Shown in pieces: positions 5,595 to 7,449 of a DNA stretch of 7,449 bases (the stretch's first letter is position 1; the number at the start of each line of letters is the position of its first letter). The stretch is from positions 1 to 7,449 of the forward strand of contig DBBK01000021.1 in assembly GCA_002292165.1 (NCBI GenBank), in the 5' to 3' direction. Under the pieces are notes generated by a model. The model was not told the DNA's origin. It did not search any database and saw only the letters and a program-made list of their open reading frames with translations. The DNA is from Brevundimonas sp. UBA986 (GTDB lineage Bacteria > Pseudomonadota > Alphaproteobacteria > Caulobacterales > Caulobacteraceae). The position numbers and the translations under genes were made by a program.

Positions 5595-6266
5595 TCAGGT
5601 CGATTCGGTCGTGACCAGCTTGGCCTTGGCGCGCAGGGCCGTGGAGGAACTGAGGTTCAGCGGCGCGGTCAGATAGGTCCAGGCGGGGGCGGCCATGTCG
5701 GGCAGGCGGCGCGCCTCGGTCTCGGACACCCGATAGCCGGCGAACCGCCGCGCGGCCGGCGCCGAGCGGCTTTCCAGAAGGGAGCCGGGCCGGGCGATGA
5801 CCGCCATGGGCATCAGCCGCATGATGTCGGTCCAGCCCCTCCAGCGATGGAAGCTGGCCAGGTTGTCCGAACCCATCAGCCAGACGAAATGCACGCCCGG
5901 ATGGCGCGCCTTCAGGGCCCGCAGGGTGTCGACCGTCCAGGCCGTGCCGATGCGGGTCTCGACGTCGGAGACGATCATGCCGGGGCCCTTGGCGAAGGCG
6001 CGGGCCGAGGCCATGCGGCCTTCCAGCGGCGCCGTCTCCTGACGGCCCTTCAGGGGGTTCTGCGGCGAGACCAGCCAGATCACCCGCTCCAGCCCCAGCC
6101 GGGCCATGGCCGTCTCGGCGACATGGGCGTGGCCGTCGTGGGCCGGGTTGAACGAGCCGCCGAACAGACCCACGCGCATCCCCGGGGTCAGGGCCAGCCC
6201 ATCCCTCAGCGCCCCGTGACGGGGCCCGGAGATCCGGGGCGCGGGACCGGCGTGGAAGAAGGACAA
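5595..6266 (-). CDS. nadD: Nicotinate-nucleotide adenylyltransferase NadD
   Basis: NadD joins nicotinate mononucleotide and ATP to give deamido-NAD and pyrophosphate, the penultimate step of cytoplasmic NAD synthesis. The nucleotidyltransferase signature GGSFNPAHDGH (36-46, GxFNPxHxGH type) and the C-terminal SSSTALR (206-212, ISSTxIR type) are both present, with VSPQNPLKG (66-74) and WLMGSDNL (128-135) between them. The full frame gives 223 residues from a TTG. An ATG at 6177-6179 would give 194 residues beginning MRVGLFGGSFNPAHDGH, the minimal core. The segment before that ATG (RHGALRDGLALTPG) resembles N-terminal lead-ins I recall from other alphaproteobacterial NadD proteins, favouring the longer form, but neither start has a clear Shine-Dalgarno sequence. 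The gene follows obgE by 92 bases and precedes rsfS by 134. Function is firm; the start is not. Confidence 0.94.
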   Translation of the reverse strand: MSFFHAGPAPRISGPRHGALRDGLALTPGMRVGLFGGSFNPAHDGHAHVAETAMARLGLERVIWLVSPQNPLKGRQETAPLEGRMASARAFAKGPGMIVSDVETRIGTAWTVDTLRALKARHPGVHFVWLMGSDNLASFHRWRGWTDIMRLMPMAVIARPGSLLESRSAPAARRFAGYRVSETEARRLPDMAAPAWTYLTAPLNLSSSTALRAKAKLVTTEST

Positions 6267-6312
6267 GGCGGGGAGGGCTCTGACAGGCTTATGCTCAAGG
6301 CTGCGCTATCAC

Positions 6313-6323
6313 GGCGTTACGCC
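6313..6323. repeat. Short palindrome between obgE and nadD
   Basis: GGCGT-T-ACGCC is an interrupted palindrome in the 92-base gap, extendable as CAC outside with one bulge. No T run follows on the minus strand, so I do not call it a terminator. The gap otherwise shows only the tandem in-frame stops TGA TAA of obgE and no strong promoter. Confidence 0.3.
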
Positions 6324-6358
6324 TGTGTCGCGTATCGTTTGACCCCCGGCGTGTCTTA

Positions 6359-7411
6359 TCAGGGACGCCAGGCCTCGGCCGACTGCACGCGTTCGTCGCC
6401 GTCCTCGTCGATCTCGCCGCGGTTCTTGCGGACCTCGGCCCAGGCGGCGCGCAGCAGTTCGGGCACGCCCTCGCCCGAGACGCCCGAGACCAGCATCGGC
6501 CGGCGTCCGGCGACGGCTTCCAGCGCCGCGGCCTTCTCTTCGCGCTCTTCCGGCGACAGGGCGTCGATCTTGTTCAGGGCCAGGATCTCGGTCTTGTCGG
6601 CCAGACCCTCTCCATAGGCGTCCAGTTCGCCCCGGATGATCTCATAGGCGGCCGCGACGTCTTCCTGGGTCCCGTCGATCAGATGGATCAGGGAGGCCGA
6701 GCGTTCGACGTGGCCGAGGAAGCGCGTGCCGAGGCCCGCGCCCTCGCTGGCGCCCTCGATCAGGCCCGGAATGTCGGCGATGACGAAGCGCTCGCCCGGC
6801 GACAGGTCGACCATGCCGAGGTTGGGGGCCAGGGTCGTGAACGGATAGTCGGCGATCTTGGGCCGGGCGGCCGAGGCGGCGGCGAGGAAGGTCGATTTGC
6901 CGGCGTTGGGCAGGCCCGCCAGACCGATGTCGGCGATCAGCTTCAGCCGCAGCCAGATCCACATCTCCTGGCCTTCCTGGCCCGGATTGGCGAAGCGCGG
7001 CGCCTGGTTCTGCGGGCCCTTGAAGCGGACATTGCCCCAGCCGCCGTTGCCGCCGCGCAGCAGGCATTCGCTCTGGCCGACCTCGGTCAGGTCCAGAACC
7101 ACCGTCTCCTTGTCTTCGCCCAGCACCTGGGTGCCGACGGGGACCTTGAGGATCACGTCGTCGCCCTTGCCGCCGTGCATCTGGCGGCCCTGGCCGTGGT
7201 GGCCGGTGCCGGCCTTGAAATGCTGTTTGTAGCGATAGTCGATCAGGGTGTTCAGCCCCTCGACCGCCTCGATCCAGACGCTGCCGCCATTACCGCCGTC
7301 GCCGCCGTCGGGGCCGCCGTTCGGGATGAATTTCTCACGCCGGAAGGAAACGGAACCGCCGCCGCCGTTGCCGGAACGGATGTAGATCTTGGCCTGGTCG
7401 AGAAATTTCAT
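6359..7411 (-). CDS. obgE: GTPase ObgE/CgtA
   Basis: ObgE (CgtA in Caulobacter) is an essential GTPase that binds the 50S subunit, acts in late ribosome assembly and responds to GTP/GDP and ppGpp. The 350-residue product has the glycine-rich Obg domain (1 to about 158; SGNGGGGSVSFRREKF at 13-28, GGPDGGDGGNGG at 32-43) and then the G domain. G1 is GLPNAGKST (166-174), switch I is YPFTTLAPNLG (189-199), G3 is DIPG (213-216), G4 is NKID (280-283) and G5 is SGVSGEG (309-315). The C-terminal extension is short and acidic, as in other alphaproteobacterial Obg proteins of about 350 residues. The ATG start gives the canonical MKFLDQAKIYIRSGNGGGG. The leader just before it reads AAAAAGTCCTCC, with no Shine-Dalgarno. 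The gene ends in tandem stops TGA TAA. No motif is missing. Confidence 0.98.
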   Translation of the reverse strand: MKFLDQAKIYIRSGNGGGGSVSFRREKFIPNGGPDGGDGGNGGSVWIEAVEGLNTLIDYRYKQHFKAGTGHHGQGRQMHGGKGDDVILKVPVGTQVLGEDKETVVLDLTEVGQSECLLRGGNGGWGNVRFKGPQNQAPRFANPGQEGQEMWIWLRLKLIADIGLAGLPNAGKSTFLAAASAARPKIADYPFTTLAPNLGMVDLSPGERFVIADIPGLIEGASEGAGLGTRFLGHVERSASLIHLIDGTQEDVAAAYEIIRGELDAYGEGLADKTEILALNKIDALSPEEREEKAAALEAVAGRRPMLVSGVSGEGVPELLRAAWAEVRKNRGEIDEDGDERVQSAEAWRP

Positions 7412-7449
7412 GGAGGACTTTTTGGGGGCGCTATCGCTCGCGACGCGGT

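Noticed and set aside
5493..6338. Shared 9-base word GCGTATCGT in the rsfS gap (5493-5501) and the obgE-nadD gap (6330-6338)
   Set aside because: A 9-base match within 7.4 kb is unremarkable by chance, and the two copies sit at different distances from their genes.
1..7449. Mobile elements, CRISPR arrays, tRNA or rRNA genes, riboswitches or a new multigene system
   Set aside because: No spaced direct repeats, transposase motifs or structured RNA signatures were seen. All substantial coding regions are conserved housekeeping families of similar composition.

Overview
The window is G+C-rich, gene-dense bacterial chromosome. Every supported gene lies on the minus strand. Protein sequences and gene order point to an alphaproteobacterium, most likely Caulobacterales and probably near Brevundimonas or Caulobacter. 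That placement is an inference from recognisable families and base composition, since no rRNA gene or other firm marker is present.

Read in the direction of transcription (right to left), the order is: obgE (ribosome-assembly GTPase), nadD (NAD biosynthesis), rsfS (ribosomal silencing factor), rlmH (23S rRNA pseudouridine methyltransferase), an EnvC-like degenerate LytM protein, a CtpA-type S41 protease, a membrane-anchored divergent polysaccharide deacetylase (YibQ-like), a probable intrinsic terminator, and the 5' part of rppH (RNA pyrophosphohydrolase), which runs off the left edge. rsfS-rlmH-envC are tightly packed, with gaps of 1 and 27 bases. The other gaps are 92 to 181 bases and contain candidate promoters and inverted repeats.

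The genes form two functional blocks. The first (obgE, nadD, rsfS, rlmH) links GTP and NAD metabolism to maturation and silencing of the large ribosomal subunit. The second (EnvC-like, CtpA, YibQ-like) works in the periplasm on cell-wall remodelling during division. rppH, after the terminator, controls the start of mRNA decay and appears to have its own promoter.

This is essentially a conserved housekeeping locus. I found no mobile element, CRISPR array, RNA gene or clear new defence or biosynthetic system. The points most worth a second look are the loss of every expected metal-ligand position in the YibQ-like protein next to a histidine-free LytM domain in the EnvC-like protein, an 8-base-pair inverted repeat in the ctpA leader, hairpins just upstream of the rsfS start, several TTG starts, and direct adjacency of obgE and nadD.
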